A stretch of DNA of 24,872 bases, from contig DASXDG010000042.1 of assembly GCA_036490795.1 (NCBI GenBank), positions 1-24,872 on the forward strand, given 5' to 3'. Shown here one piece after another: positions 1 through 7,128 of the stretch; position 1 is the stretch's first letter, and the number at the start of each line of letters is the position of its first letter. This stretch comes from JAFARZ01 sp036490795. GTDB taxonomy: Bacteria; Actinomycetota; Actinomycetes; Streptosporangiales; Streptosporangiaceae. Both the position numbers and the translations under genes were made by a program. Below the pieces are notes generated by a model. That model was not told the origin of the DNA, ran no database searches, and worked only from the letters and a program-made list of their open reading frames with translations.

Positions 1-286
1 CACCGATCGCCAGCGCGGCGTGCGCGACGGCGGACAGATACGTGGCGCCGCCGATGTCGGAACTGCTTGCCAGACGCACGTCGATGCCCAGGTATTCGAT
101 CATGCCCATGGGCCCGAGCCCTGGCACCGACGAATCGCAGAAGTAGGCGTCTACGTCCGACAGCGACAGGCCAGCGTCGGCGAGCGCGCCCGCCGCCGCC
201 TCCGCGTGCAGCTGCGGCAGCGTCCGGGTGGAGCCACGGCGGTCGGGATGCTCGTACGCGCCGACGATGAACGCGCCTGGGCTCAC
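1..286 (-). CDS. Thiolase-like protein (Ltp2/SCP-x type), N-terminal part only
   Basis: The GTG start at 286 overlaps the stop of the upstream hydrolase by 4 bp (GTGA), which suggests translational coupling. The 95 visible residues begin MSPGAFIVGAYEHPDR and continue through a typical thiolase N-terminal helix, then SSDIGGATYLSAVAHAALAIG. In biosynthetic and degradative thiolases the nucleophilic cysteine sits in a C-G-S/T-G turn at about this place. Here the turn reads IGGA and has no cysteine, as in thiolase-like lipid-transfer proteins such as the Ltp2 steroid side-chain aldolases. That family works with a hotdog/DUF35 partner and cleaves beta-hydroxyacyl-CoA by retro-aldol chemistry. A retro-aldolase or degradative role at the end of this operon is therefore inferred. 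The C-terminal half, with the other catalytic residues, lies outside the window. Confidence 0.85.
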   Translation of the reverse strand, partial: MSPGAFIVGAYEHPDRRGSTRTLPQLHAEAAAGALADAGLSLSDVDAYFCDSSVPGLGPMGMIEYLGIDVRLASSSDIGGATYLSAVAHAALAIG

Positions 287-1092
287 GCGGGTACCTCGGA
301 GGTCAGCAGGTGAACCCAGCGGGCGAAATGCTGGGCTAGGTCGGGCATTTCCTCGATCGGGTAGTGGGCCACGCCGTCCAGCAGCTCGAAGTGCACGCCG
401 GGGATGCGTTCGGCTGTCGCGCGCACGCAGGCGGGCGGGAAGAACGGATCGTCAGTGCCGGCCGCCACCAGGGTCGGGCAGGTGATCGCCGGCAACTCGT
501 CCCACAGATCCAGTTGCTCCATCGCGGTGCCGTCGGCGAATGTGACGTGCCAGTCTTCGCGGCAGTGCATAGTCGCGATCAGCTCGATCCGCTCCGGCGG
601 CACGATGCGGCCACATGAGTCGAGGGCGCCGTAGTAGGTGCGGTCCCGGATGCTCGGCGACCCCGAGTCCTCCAGCACGAGCGCGCGCGGTCGCCGTGGC
701 ATCGCCGCGAAGTCCACCGTCGCCATCGCCACGATGCCGGCTAGCGAGCCGGAGGCGAGGACCGCCATGTGCATCGCTATCGCGCCGCCGATCGAGCAGC
801 CGAGCACGTACGGCCTGTTCAGGCCCAGCGAGTCGATCACGCGCAGGCACCAGTCGCCGTAGTAGCGCAGATTCGTCACCGGCCCGCCGGCGGCAGGCTC
901 GGAGCGACCGTGGCCGGGTAGGTCGGCCACCACCGCCCGGTACCCGATTGCGGCGAGGGCCGGAGCCACATAGCGGTACTGGACGCCGTTCTGACCGGCG
1001 GTGTGGATGCAGAACACGGCCGGGCCGGAGTCACCGAACACCTCAACGTACGCCAGCCGCCCGTCGATGGTCAGATAATCGGCGTTATGCAC
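283..1092 (-). CDS. Alpha/beta hydrolase
   Basis: This is a 269-residue alpha/beta-hydrolase-fold protein. The oxyanion region is HTAGQNG (residues 30-36). The strand-loop VADLPGHGRSE (55-65) is typical of the family. The nucleophile elbow is GCSIGG with Ser100, the acid is Asp214 or Asp215 in AAGTDDPFFPP, and the base is His243 in VAHYPIEEMP. The GTG at 1092 is chosen over an ATG at 1116 because GGAGG lies 6 nt before it and it leaves only an 8-bp overlap with the upstream gene. Family members hydrolyse esters, lactones, thioesters or C-C bonds (for example 3-oxoadipate enol-lactonase and meta-cleavage hydrolases). The substrate here is unknown. It is co-transcribed with the thiolase-like and hotdog-SCP2 genes. 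Confidence 0.9.
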   Translation of the reverse strand: MHNADYLTIDGRLAYVEVFGDSGPAVFCIHTAGQNGVQYRYVAPALAAIGYRAVVADLPGHGRSEPAAGGPVTNLRYYGDWCLRVIDSLGLNRPYVLGCSIGGAIAMHMAVLASGSLAGIVAMATVDFAAMPRRPRALVLEDSGSPSIRDRTYYGALDSCGRIVPPERIELIATMHCREDWHVTFADGTAMEQLDLWDELPAITCPTLVAAGTDDPFFPPACVRATAERIPGVHFELLDGVAHYPIEEMPDLAQHFARWVHLLTSEVPA

Positions 1093-1840
1093 CGTGCGCC
1101 TCCGCTGCCGCCTCACGAGCCCGGTCGATGATGATCATCAGTGCCTTGTGCAGCCGCAGATACTGGAACCCGTTGCCGCGCACAGAGAACTGGCGGGCCA
1201 CGGCCCGGCGCAGGAAGTCGTTACGCGGCGCGGCTAGCAGTTCCACCCAGGTCCGCTCGCTGGCCTGGACGCAGAAGGTGAAGTCGGTCAGTGACTTGCG
1301 CGATACCTCGATGATCTGGCCGCGATAGACGCGGAACTGGACCTCGTGCGCGCCGGACCGCAGCGCGATCGTGCCGTCGAAGGTAGCGGTCGTGGCGGCG
1401 AACTCCTGATCCTCCCGCAGCCGTGTGGCCAGATGCTGGCCCCACGGCACTGAGCCGAAGTCCCACGCCACCCGGGCGGCGGAGTCCGCGTCGCCGACCA
1501 CGACGTCGTTCACCTGCCAGAGCACGGTGGCGTCCTGCACCTCGGCGCCGTCCGGTCCGGCCAGCCGCAGCGCGGTGCTCAAGACCCCAGAGCGGCCCTC
1601 GGTGCGCCACCGGGTAACCAACGCGCACAACCGGACCGGAGCCGTCCCGGTGGTCGCCGAGACTGGTCGGCGCCAGGTCAGTTCCACCGGCTCGGCGCCG
1701 CGGCACGGCCGCATGCCGAGCACGGCCGTGTGGAACAGTTCAAGCCCGCCGACGCCGGCCGGCTGTTCAATCTCGGCGGTCCGCATCCCCACGTGCACAT
1801 CGGCGAACTCGGCGTCGACCGGTATCACCCAGTCAGTCAA
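1085..1840 (-). CDS. MaoC-like hotdog plus SCP2-like sterol-carrier fusion protein
   Basis: The protein has 251 residues and starts at TTG 1840, with GAGGGAG a few bases upstream. The in-frame alternatives are poorer. Residues about 1-125 look like a MaoC-type hotdog: a TWRRPVSATTG region, alternating beta-strands, and a VLWQVND strand. Residues about 130-245 resemble an SCP2 sterol-carrier domain: an FRVYRGQIIEVSRKSLTDF segment and the closing helix LRLHKALMIIIDRARE. SCP2 domains bind acyl-CoAs or sterols, and hotdog domains hydrate enoyl-CoAs or act as thioesterases. The fusion may present a bulky CoA ester to the thiolase-like partner encoded two genes downstream. Both domain calls come from pattern reading, and the hotdog half is the less certain. 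Confidence 0.6.
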   Translation of the reverse strand: MTDWVIPVDAEFADVHVGMRTAEIEQPAGVGGLELFHTAVLGMRPCRGAEPVELTWRRPVSATTGTAPVRLCALVTRWRTEGRSGVLSTALRLAGPDGAEVQDATVLWQVNDVVVGDADSAARVAWDFGSVPWGQHLATRLREDQEFAATTATFDGTIALRSGAHEVQFRVYRGQIIEVSRKSLTDFTFCVQASERTWVELLAAPRNDFLRRAVARQFSVRGNGFQYLRLHKALMIIIDRAREAAAEAHGA

Positions 1841-1852
1841 TGATCTCCCTCA

Positions 1853-1900
1853 CTCGTCATCGGATCGGCTCGTCATCGGACTTACTCGTCGTCGGATCGG
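1853..1900. repeat. Three tandem 16-bp repeats
   Basis: There are three contiguous 16-bp units on the plus strand. The first is CTCGTCATCGGATCGG (1853-1868), the second differs at the last few bases (1869-1884), and the third differs from the first at one base (1885-1900). They cover the stop codon and C-terminal tail of the minus-strand SnoaL gene. The unit is not a multiple of three, so each copy encodes a different peptide. Confidence 0.9.
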
Positions 1901-2330
1901 ACCACAGCCAGGCGCGCTGCCAGACCCGCTCGGCGATCCGCCAGCCTTGCCCGGTCCGTCGCCAGCGGTCGTAATACACGCCGAAGGCGACTTCGCGATG
2001 CAGGCCGCCGTCGTCATCCTTGCGGGTCCGCGGGTTGATTACCTTCGACTCCGACGTCGCCGTCCCCAGCTCCTCGCCGATCGTCACCGCGATGCTGGAG
2101 AAGTGATGGAAGTCGAGCACGAAGCTTGTCAGCCCGTGTTGCAAGTGCGGTCTGATCTGCGGCCATGTCCCGGCGACGCCCGCACCGCTGGACAGGTCAA
2201 AGTACGCGTCGGGCAGGAAGATGTCGTCGAGGGCCGCGAAATCCCTGCGGTCGATCGCGTGGGCGTAACGGGCCAGCATGTCCTGGATGGCGATCCGGCT
2301 GACGAGCTCGTCCAGGTCGTTATTATTCAC
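1857..2330 (-). CDS. SnoaL-like (NTF2-fold) protein, copy 2
   Basis: This 157-residue protein has the NTF2/SnoaL cone-fold pattern. The N-terminal helix is LVSRIAIQDMLARYAHAIDRRDFAALDDIFLPDAYFD, followed by a middle helix and a beta-sheet ending GWRIAERVWQRAWLW. The pattern Y-A-x2-ID-x2-DF-x2-L marks the SnoaL_4-type family, which includes polyketide cyclases, ring-hydroxylating dehydratases and uncharacterised catabolic proteins. The ATG at 2330 overlaps the stop of the preceding SnoaL gene by 4 bp (ATGA), and the two may form a heteromer. The C-terminal tail SDPTTSKSDDEPIR is encoded in a 3 x 16-bp tandem repeat and may not be structured. No function can be assigned. Confidence 0.85.
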   Translation of the reverse strand: MNNNDLDELVSRIAIQDMLARYAHAIDRRDFAALDDIFLPDAYFDLSSGAGVAGTWPQIRPHLQHGLTSFVLDFHHFSSIAVTIGEELGTATSESKVINPRTRKDDDGGLHREVAFGVYYDRWRRTGQGWRIAERVWQRAWLWSDPTTSKSDDEPIR

Positions 2331-2797
2331 AGCTGGTGCAACGCCATCGCGTCCTGGCCCTGGTACAGGGTGTTCCCCTGGGCGGCCGGCAGTTCAAGCA
2401 CCCGCTGTAGCAGGATCTGCTTGTGCACGATCAGCAGCCGGTCGCCCTCGTCGCGCAGTTCGTCGTGAATCTCGCCGTAGAACATCTGCGTGCGTTCGGG
2501 CCAGAAGGTGGCCGCTTGGTAGTAGGCCCGGCTGAAGACCGCGCCGGACGAATCGCGGCGCGCCTCGATATTGGTCAGGTAGTGCTTCGCCAGGCGGTTC
2601 TGGATCTGGGATTTCTCCCTCTGGTAGGCGATCAGGTCATCGCGCCCGACCCGGGTTCCGTCCGCCCACGGCCGGGTGATCTTGACGTCATCGACCACCA
2701 TCGCGGCGAGCGCGTCGACGTCGAGCGCGTCGAGCGCGCGGGCGTACTTGCTGTAATAGTCGATGACGCGGACAAGCAGTTCCCAGTCCGTGGACAT
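2327..2797 (-). CDS. SnoaL-like (NTF2-fold) protein, copy 1
   Basis: The protein has 156 residues and the same cone-fold layout as its neighbour. The N-terminal part is VIDYYSKYARALDALDVDALAAMVVDDVKITRPW, then a GRDDLIAYQREK helix, then strands ending RLLIVHKQILLQRV. The ATG at 2797 has GGAGGA 7 nt upstream. The two SnoaL proteins are clearly divergent rather than a recent duplication. SnoaL-fold pairs occur in bacterial catabolic clusters as dehydratases, isomerases or small-ligand-binding subunits. Neither copy shows a residue pattern that lets me choose among these. It lies 18 bp downstream of the ABC permease gene, so it probably belongs to the same transcript. Confidence 0.85.
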   Translation of the reverse strand: MSTDWELLVRVIDYYSKYARALDALDVDALAAMVVDDVKITRPWADGTRVGRDDLIAYQREKSQIQNRLAKHYLTNIEARRDSSGAVFSRAYYQAATFWPERTQMFYGEIHDELRDEGDRLLIVHKQILLQRVLELPAAQGNTLYQGQDAMALHQL

Positions 2798-2815
2798 CAG
2801 CGTTCCTCCGTTCGG

Positions 2816-3679
2816 TCAGGTGAGGTCGACCTTGGGCCGCCAGCGCACCACGCGTCGTTCCGCCCAGCGGCCGAGGCTGTCGATGATCCACGCGACGATC
2901 ATGATCGTGACCAGGGCGGCGAAGATCTCCGGCACGTTGAACGTGCCGGACCCGGCCTGGATCAGGTACCCGATGCCGGACTGCCCGGCGAACATCTCGC
3001 CGACCACCGCGCCGGAGATGGCGTACGCGATCGACAGCCGCATCCCGGCGACGATCCAGGGCAGCGTCGAGGGGAGGATGACCTTGATCGCGAGCTTGGT
3101 CCGGCCGGCGCCGAGCAGGCGGGAGAGCGCCACGATGTCGGCGTCGAGGTTCGCCGTGCCCTCCAGCGTGTTGATCAGCACGATGAACACGACGAGCGAG
3201 ACCACCAGCGCGATCTTCGACTCACCGCCGATCCCGAACCAGAGCAGGAAGAGCGGGGCGAGGGCGATCCTCGGCAAGGTGTTCAGCATCATGATGAACG
3301 GCCTGACAACCTCGTGCGCGAGCGGCCACAGGCCGAGGACGAACCCGATGAGGACGCCGCCGACCACGCCGATCACGAAGCCGACGCTGCTCTCGTAGAG
3401 GGTCACGCCGACGTTCGAGAACAGGTTGCCGCTGGTGGACAGGTGCGACAACGTCGACCACACGGCCGACGGGGTGCTGGCGATGTAGCGGCCGACCCAG
3501 CCCTGGTCGACGGAGAGCTGCCATAGCCCGATGGCCGCCACCAGCACGAGCACGCGCAGCGCGTTGATCACCAGGGCGCGCTGCACCCGGTTCTCCCGCC
3601 AGGAAGCCGGCGGCAGCGTCTCCGGCGACCCGGGCAGGTCGCCCACCTTCGGCTCGAGCGATTTCCCGTGCACGGTCAT
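2816..3679 (-). CDS. ABC transporter permease (SsuC/TauC type)
   Basis: This is a 287-residue inner-membrane permease of the BPD_transp_1 family, with about six hydrophobic segments. The first is ALRVLVLVAAIGLWQL. The cytoplasmic EAA-type loop is ALSRLLGAGRTKLAIKVILPSTLPWIVAGMR, where the ATPase docks. The ATG at 3679 is preferred over one at 3730 because it overlaps the ATPase stop as ATGA and has GGGGAGGAAG just upstream. The family imports sulfonates, taurine, nitrate, pyrimidine precursors and, in actinobacteria, aromatic acids such as phthalates. The substrate is not visible in the permease. Confidence 0.95.
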   Translation of the reverse strand: MTVHGKSLEPKVGDLPGSPETLPPASWRENRVQRALVINALRVLVLVAAIGLWQLSVDQGWVGRYIASTPSAVWSTLSHLSTSGNLFSNVGVTLYESSVGFVIGVVGGVLIGFVLGLWPLAHEVVRPFIMMLNTLPRIALAPLFLLWFGIGGESKIALVVSLVVFIVLINTLEGTANLDADIVALSRLLGAGRTKLAIKVILPSTLPWIVAGMRLSIAYAISGAVVGEMFAGQSGIGYLIQAGSGTFNVPEIFAALVTIMIVAWIIDSLGRWAERRVVRWRPKVDLT

Positions 3680-4584
3680 CCCAGCTTCCTCCCCTGCTCG
3701 CTGGAACCGCCGGGCTGGAGGTCGTCCCATACCTCGCCCAGCAGCGCCTGGAACCGCGCGTCACCGATGAGCTCTCGCACGTGCCGCGGGCGGTCAAGAT
3801 CGACCGTGCGGTCGGCGGTGACCCGGGCCGGCCTGGTTGAGCAGGTAACCACGCGATCAGCGAGAGCTATAGCTTCCATAACATCGTGTGTGACAAGTAG
3901 CACGGTCTTGCGTTCTCGCTCCCATAGGGCAATGAACAATTCCTGGACCCGCACCCGGGTCTGGGCATCGAGAGCGCTGAACGGCTCGTCCATCAGCAGG
4001 ATCTCCGGGCTCACCGCGAACGTGCGCGCGATCGCCACCCGCTGGCGCATGCCCTGGGACAGCTCATGCGGGTAGCTGCTCTCGAAATCGCTTAGCCCGA
4101 GCGCGTGCAGCATTTCCCGTGCGATCGACCGCCGGTCGCGAACCCCGCGCAGCTCAAGCCCGTACTCGACGTTGCGCAGCGCGGTGCGCCATGGCAGCAG
4201 CGCGTCGCGGGCGGGCATGTAGCCGACCCGTTTCTGTATCCCCTCGACCTTCTCGCCGTCGATCAGCACCTCGCCGGCGGTGGGCCGCTGTAGCCCGGAG
4301 ATGATGTTGAGCAAGGTCGTCTTCCCGGTGCCGCTCGGGCCGACGATGGCGACGAACTCCCCTGCCCGCACGTCCAGCGTGAAGTCGGACAGCACTGACA
4401 GGGGAGCCACCCCACGTCGGCGGAACACCTGGGAAATGCCACGCATCGATATCTTGAACGTGCCCGCGGGGTCGGTCGGCGCACTCGGTGACGGCTGAGC
4501 GCTTGTCGAGCCAATTGAATGAGCCAACGTTTCCCTCTTCTCACCCGTGCCGCTGGCGGCTGCCCGTTGCCGGGGCAGCCTCAC
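3676..4584 (-). CDS. ABC transporter ATPase (SsuB/TauB type)
   Basis: This is the nucleotide-binding subunit. In the 302-residue reading Walker A is GPSGTGKT (82-89), the signature is LSQGM (175-179), Walker B is ILLMDEP (195-201) with a following SALD D-loop, and the H-loop is His233. Where most importers have the Q-loop glutamine (VFQ...LLPW) this protein reads YMPARDALLPW, with alanine at the Gln position. The start is uncertain. GTG at 4584 overlaps the upstream stop by 4 bp but has no clear ribosome site, while TTG at 4527 has AAGAGGG just upstream and would remove 19 residues of low-complexity leader. The gene lies between the binding-protein and permease genes in a standard importer operon. 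Confidence 0.93.
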   Translation of the reverse strand: MRLPRQRAAASGTGEKRETLAHSIGSTSAQPSPSAPTDPAGTFKISMRGISQVFRRRGVAPLSVLSDFTLDVRAGEFVAIVGPSGTGKTTLLNIISGLQRPTAGEVLIDGEKVEGIQKRVGYMPARDALLPWRTALRNVEYGLELRGVRDRRSIAREMLHALGLSDFESSYPHELSQGMRQRVAIARTFAVSPEILLMDEPFSALDAQTRVRVQELFIALWERERKTVLLVTHDVMEAIALADRVVTCSTRPARVTADRTVDLDRPRHVRELIGDARFQALLGEVWDDLQPGGSSEQGRKLG

Positions 4585-5630
4585 TGCTTGAAGATGATGC
4601 TCTTCACCTGCGTGGCGATCACGTCGTCGACGCCCAGCGAGGAACCCGTCCCGTACACCGCCTTGGCGATCGTCTCCGGTGCGGTGATCGTCTGCGGCGT
4701 GACGTAGAACAGCCAGTTCCCGAGCAGCGCCTTCATCAGGTCCGCGAGCTGCGGCTCCGGTGTGCCGGTGATGTACGACGCCAGCTTCTGCGCGACGGCG
4801 GAAGTCTGCGACGGATCGTTGAGCAGGTTGATGCCTTCCTGATACGCGGCCAGGAACTCCTTGACGACCGCCGGGTGCGATGACACGTAGGACTCGCTGG
4901 AGGCCGTGACAATGCCCGAGACGCTGGCCAGGGTGGCCGGGCCGCTGCCTGTCTGGTAATTCACCACAATATTCGCATCCGACGCAAGATCACCCTGCAT
5001 GGGCTGGTATGCCATCACGCAGTCGACCTTCTTGGCCTTCAGGCCGGCCTCCATGTCGCCGAGGCTGCCGAGCGAGACGATGTTGACCGAGGACTGCTTG
5101 ACCCCGGCGGAGATCAGCGTGTAGCGGAGGAACGAGTCGAGCAGTGAGCCAGCGTTCGAGATGCCGACGCTGTGGCCGATCAGCTTTTTCACCACGGCAG
5201 GGTACGAGCCGGTTATGTTGAGGCTCTTCTGGCACATCAGCGCGTACGGCGTCTTCTCCGCGTTGGCCACCAGCCGCATGTCGAGCCCGTTCGACCGGGC
5301 GGCGGCGATCTGGTTGACGTCGGCGAACGCGAACTGGAGCTGCCCGGTCCCGAGGAGCTGGTCGGCCGCCTGCACGGTGGCCGTGCTGACCAGGTCGACC
5401 TTGATGCCGTGCTTCGCGAAGAACCCGAATGCCTGGGGAGCCATGAACGGCGCGCTGGTAACCGCACCGGCGATGTAGCCGACCTTCACTGTGGTCAGGG
5501 TCTTACTGGTGCCGGTGCCCGATCCGGTGGAGGAAGCACTGCTCGATCCGCTGGAACCGCACGCCGCGAGGGCGAGTGCGGCGACGCACGTGGCCACGAC
5601 GGGATATATCCCGGTCTTCTTTCTTATCAT
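4581..5630 (-). CDS. ABC transporter substrate-binding lipoprotein (NMT1/SsuA-like)
   Basis: This 349-residue extracytoplasmic binding protein has a lipoprotein signal. It has the basic N-terminus MIRKKT, a hydrophobic core, and lipobox LAAC with Cys24, followed by a Ser/Gly/Thr-rich linker. The mature part has the NMT1/SsuA pattern: TVKVGYIAGAVTSAPFMAPQAFGFFAKHG, then LLGTGQLQFAFADVNQ. The ATG at 5630 puts the signal at the extreme N-terminus, so it is preferred over an ATG at 5663. The ligand is probably a small organic anion by family. Its place between an acyl-CoA dehydrogenase and hydrolase genes suggests it captures the pathway substrate. The bulk ligand cannot be deduced. Confidence 0.93.
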   Translation of the reverse strand: MIRKKTGIYPVVATCVAALALAACGSSGSSSASSTGSGTGTSKTLTTVKVGYIAGAVTSAPFMAPQAFGFFAKHGIKVDLVSTATVQAADQLLGTGQLQFAFADVNQIAAARSNGLDMRLVANAEKTPYALMCQKSLNITGSYPAVVKKLIGHSVGISNAGSLLDSFLRYTLISAGVKQSSVNIVSLGSLGDMEAGLKAKKVDCVMAYQPMQGDLASDANIVVNYQTGSGPATLASVSGIVTASSESYVSSHPAVVKEFLAAYQEGINLLNDPSQTSAVAQKLASYITGTPEPQLADLMKALLGNWLFYVTPQTITAPETIAKAVYGTGSSLGVDDVIATQVKSIIFKQ

Positions 5631-5650
5631 CGCCTTGGTACCCTTCAATA

Positions 5651-5661
5651 GTCCGCAGGAC
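5651..5661. promoter_or_regulatory. Short inverted repeat upstream of the binding-protein gene
   Basis: GTCC-GCA-GGAC is a perfect 4-bp-arm dyad 20 bp before the lipoprotein start. The arms are the same as the outer arms of motif 2 (8837-8859 and 18511-18533) but with much shorter spacing. It could be an operator or chance. Confidence 0.2.
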
Positions 5662-5748
5662 ATAGATGCATAACTAGGCTTCGCGTGCGGCTGCTGAGGG
5701 TGCTCAGCGCCGGAAAAGCTGCCCGGGCGCGTTGGCTGTCTGCCCTGA

Positions 5749-7005
5749 TCAGGCCTGCCACAACGACCGCCCGTTCCTGAAGATCGCGCGCTGGATGAGG
5801 ATGCGCTGGATCTCGTCGGTCCCGCCGCCGATCCGTCCGTGCCGGATGAGCCGGTACCAGTGCGGCACCGGCGAGTCGTTCGATTCGCCGAGCCCGCCGA
5901 AGATCTGCATGATCTTGTCGATCGACCGGTGTCCCCAGTTGGCGCCGGTCAGCTTGGCCATCGCCGCGTAGGCACGGACGTCCTCGCCCCGGTCGGCCCG
6001 CGCGGCGCACTCATAGGACAGAGCCCGGATGGCCTTGAGATCGACGAGGACGTCCACCAGCATCCACTGGATCGCCTGCCGTTCGCTCAGCGGCTGCCCG
6101 AACGTCTGCCTGGTCTGCACGTACTCGCTTGCCAGGTCAAGGCAGCGGCTCAGCACGCCAGTGGCAAGGGAGCCGCGGGTGAGCCGGTCTTGTATCGCCA
6201 GCCACTGCTGGCCGAGCGCGAAGCCGCCGCCCACCTCGCCGAGCACGGCCTCTGGCGGTACCCGGACGTCGTCGTAGAAGACGGTGAACTGGTGCGGCGC
6301 GACCGAGGTCCAGGTCGGGATGGGCTGCATCGATATCCCCGGGGTGCCGCTGTCGACGATGAACAGCGTGATCCCGCCGCGGGAACCTTTGCTTTCGTCG
6401 GTGACGGTCAGCAGGAGCTGGTAGCCAGCCTCGTCCGCGCCTGAGATGAAGGTCTTGGTGCCGTTGATTACCCAGCTTTCCCCGTCGAACTCGGCACGGG
6501 TCCGCATGCTGCCCGGGTCCGAGCCAGCGTCTGGCTCGGTCTGCGCGTAGCAGCCGAACATCTCGCCGCGGATCGCGGGCAGCAGGTACCTCTCCCGCTG
6601 GCTCGGCGAGGAGCCGTACAGCGGAATCTGGATGGTCGGAATGGGCAGCGGGACGACGGTGCGGTTGCGCTCCTCGGAGAGCACGAAGTCGCCGAGCACG
6701 CCGTAGCCAAGGCCACCGTATTCCTCCGGCAACGTCACGGTGTTCAGGCCCGACTCCTCGACGACCGTGCGAAGGCGGGCCCAGTCGGATTCCGGCAGCG
6801 TGCCCTCGATGGGCATCTCGGCGCCGAACTTCCCGCGCATCCACTCCGGGTTGTTGGCGAGGAACTTCGCCTCAAGTGGTATGCACTCGCGTTCTATGAT
6901 CTCGCGGGCGAGTTGCTTGAGTTCGATCAGCTCAGGCGGCAGTTCGAACGCCGCCTCGGGCGTCGAGTACTTCACCGGGTGAAGAAGATTCGACGTCGAA
7001 CTCAC
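5749..7005 (-). CDS. Acyl-CoA dehydrogenase
   Basis: This 418-residue FAD enzyme performs alpha,beta-desaturation of an acyl-CoA and hands electrons to ETF. Family landmarks in order are LPEEYGGLGYG, YAQTEPDAGSDPGSMRTRA (the flavin-binding TEP...GSD segment), WVINGTKTFISGA, DDVRVPPEAVLGEVGGGF, TRQTFGQPLSERQAIQWML, IMQIFGGLGES, and near the C-terminus RIGGGTDEIQRILIQR. In medium-chain enzymes the catalytic glutamate precedes GT in that last motif. Here it is glycine, as in isovaleryl-CoA-type dehydrogenases, which use an acid on an earlier helix (QDRLTRGSLATG may supply Asp). A branched acyl-CoA substrate is therefore plausible but inferred. The GTG start at 7005 has AAGGAG upstream. Confidence 0.93.
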   Translation of the reverse strand: MSSTSNLLHPVKYSTPEAAFELPPELIELKQLAREIIERECIPLEAKFLANNPEWMRGKFGAEMPIEGTLPESDWARLRTVVEESGLNTVTLPEEYGGLGYGVLGDFVLSEERNRTVVPLPIPTIQIPLYGSSPSQRERYLLPAIRGEMFGCYAQTEPDAGSDPGSMRTRAEFDGESWVINGTKTFISGADEAGYQLLLTVTDESKGSRGGITLFIVDSGTPGISMQPIPTWTSVAPHQFTVFYDDVRVPPEAVLGEVGGGFALGQQWLAIQDRLTRGSLATGVLSRCLDLASEYVQTRQTFGQPLSERQAIQWMLVDVLVDLKAIRALSYECAARADRGEDVRAYAAMAKLTGANWGHRSIDKIMQIFGGLGESNDSPVPHWYRLIRHGRIGGGTDEIQRILIQRAIFRNGRSLWQA

Positions 7006-7128
7006 AGCACCTCTCCTTCGAGTGTGGGGTCGGACTTCGCCGGTTCCCGCCGAGCGGCGACGGGAGGCCCTCGCGATCAGGGCTTTCCTCGGTCTTCAGT
7101 TGCGATTGGTGCCGGTCTGGTGCGGCCG

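Noticed and set aside
2423..3526. Long plus-strand open frame of 367 codons opposite the ABC permease and SnoaL genes
   Set aside because: Its translation is Asp/Arg/Glu-rich with no family pattern. It is a high-GC antisense shadow of well-supported minus-strand genes.
5693..5708. GCTGAG-GGTG-CTCAGC hairpin between the acyl-CoA dehydrogenase and binding-protein genes, as a terminator
   Set aside because: The stem is only 6 bp, no U-tract follows on either strand, and the gene spacing suggests read-through is possible.
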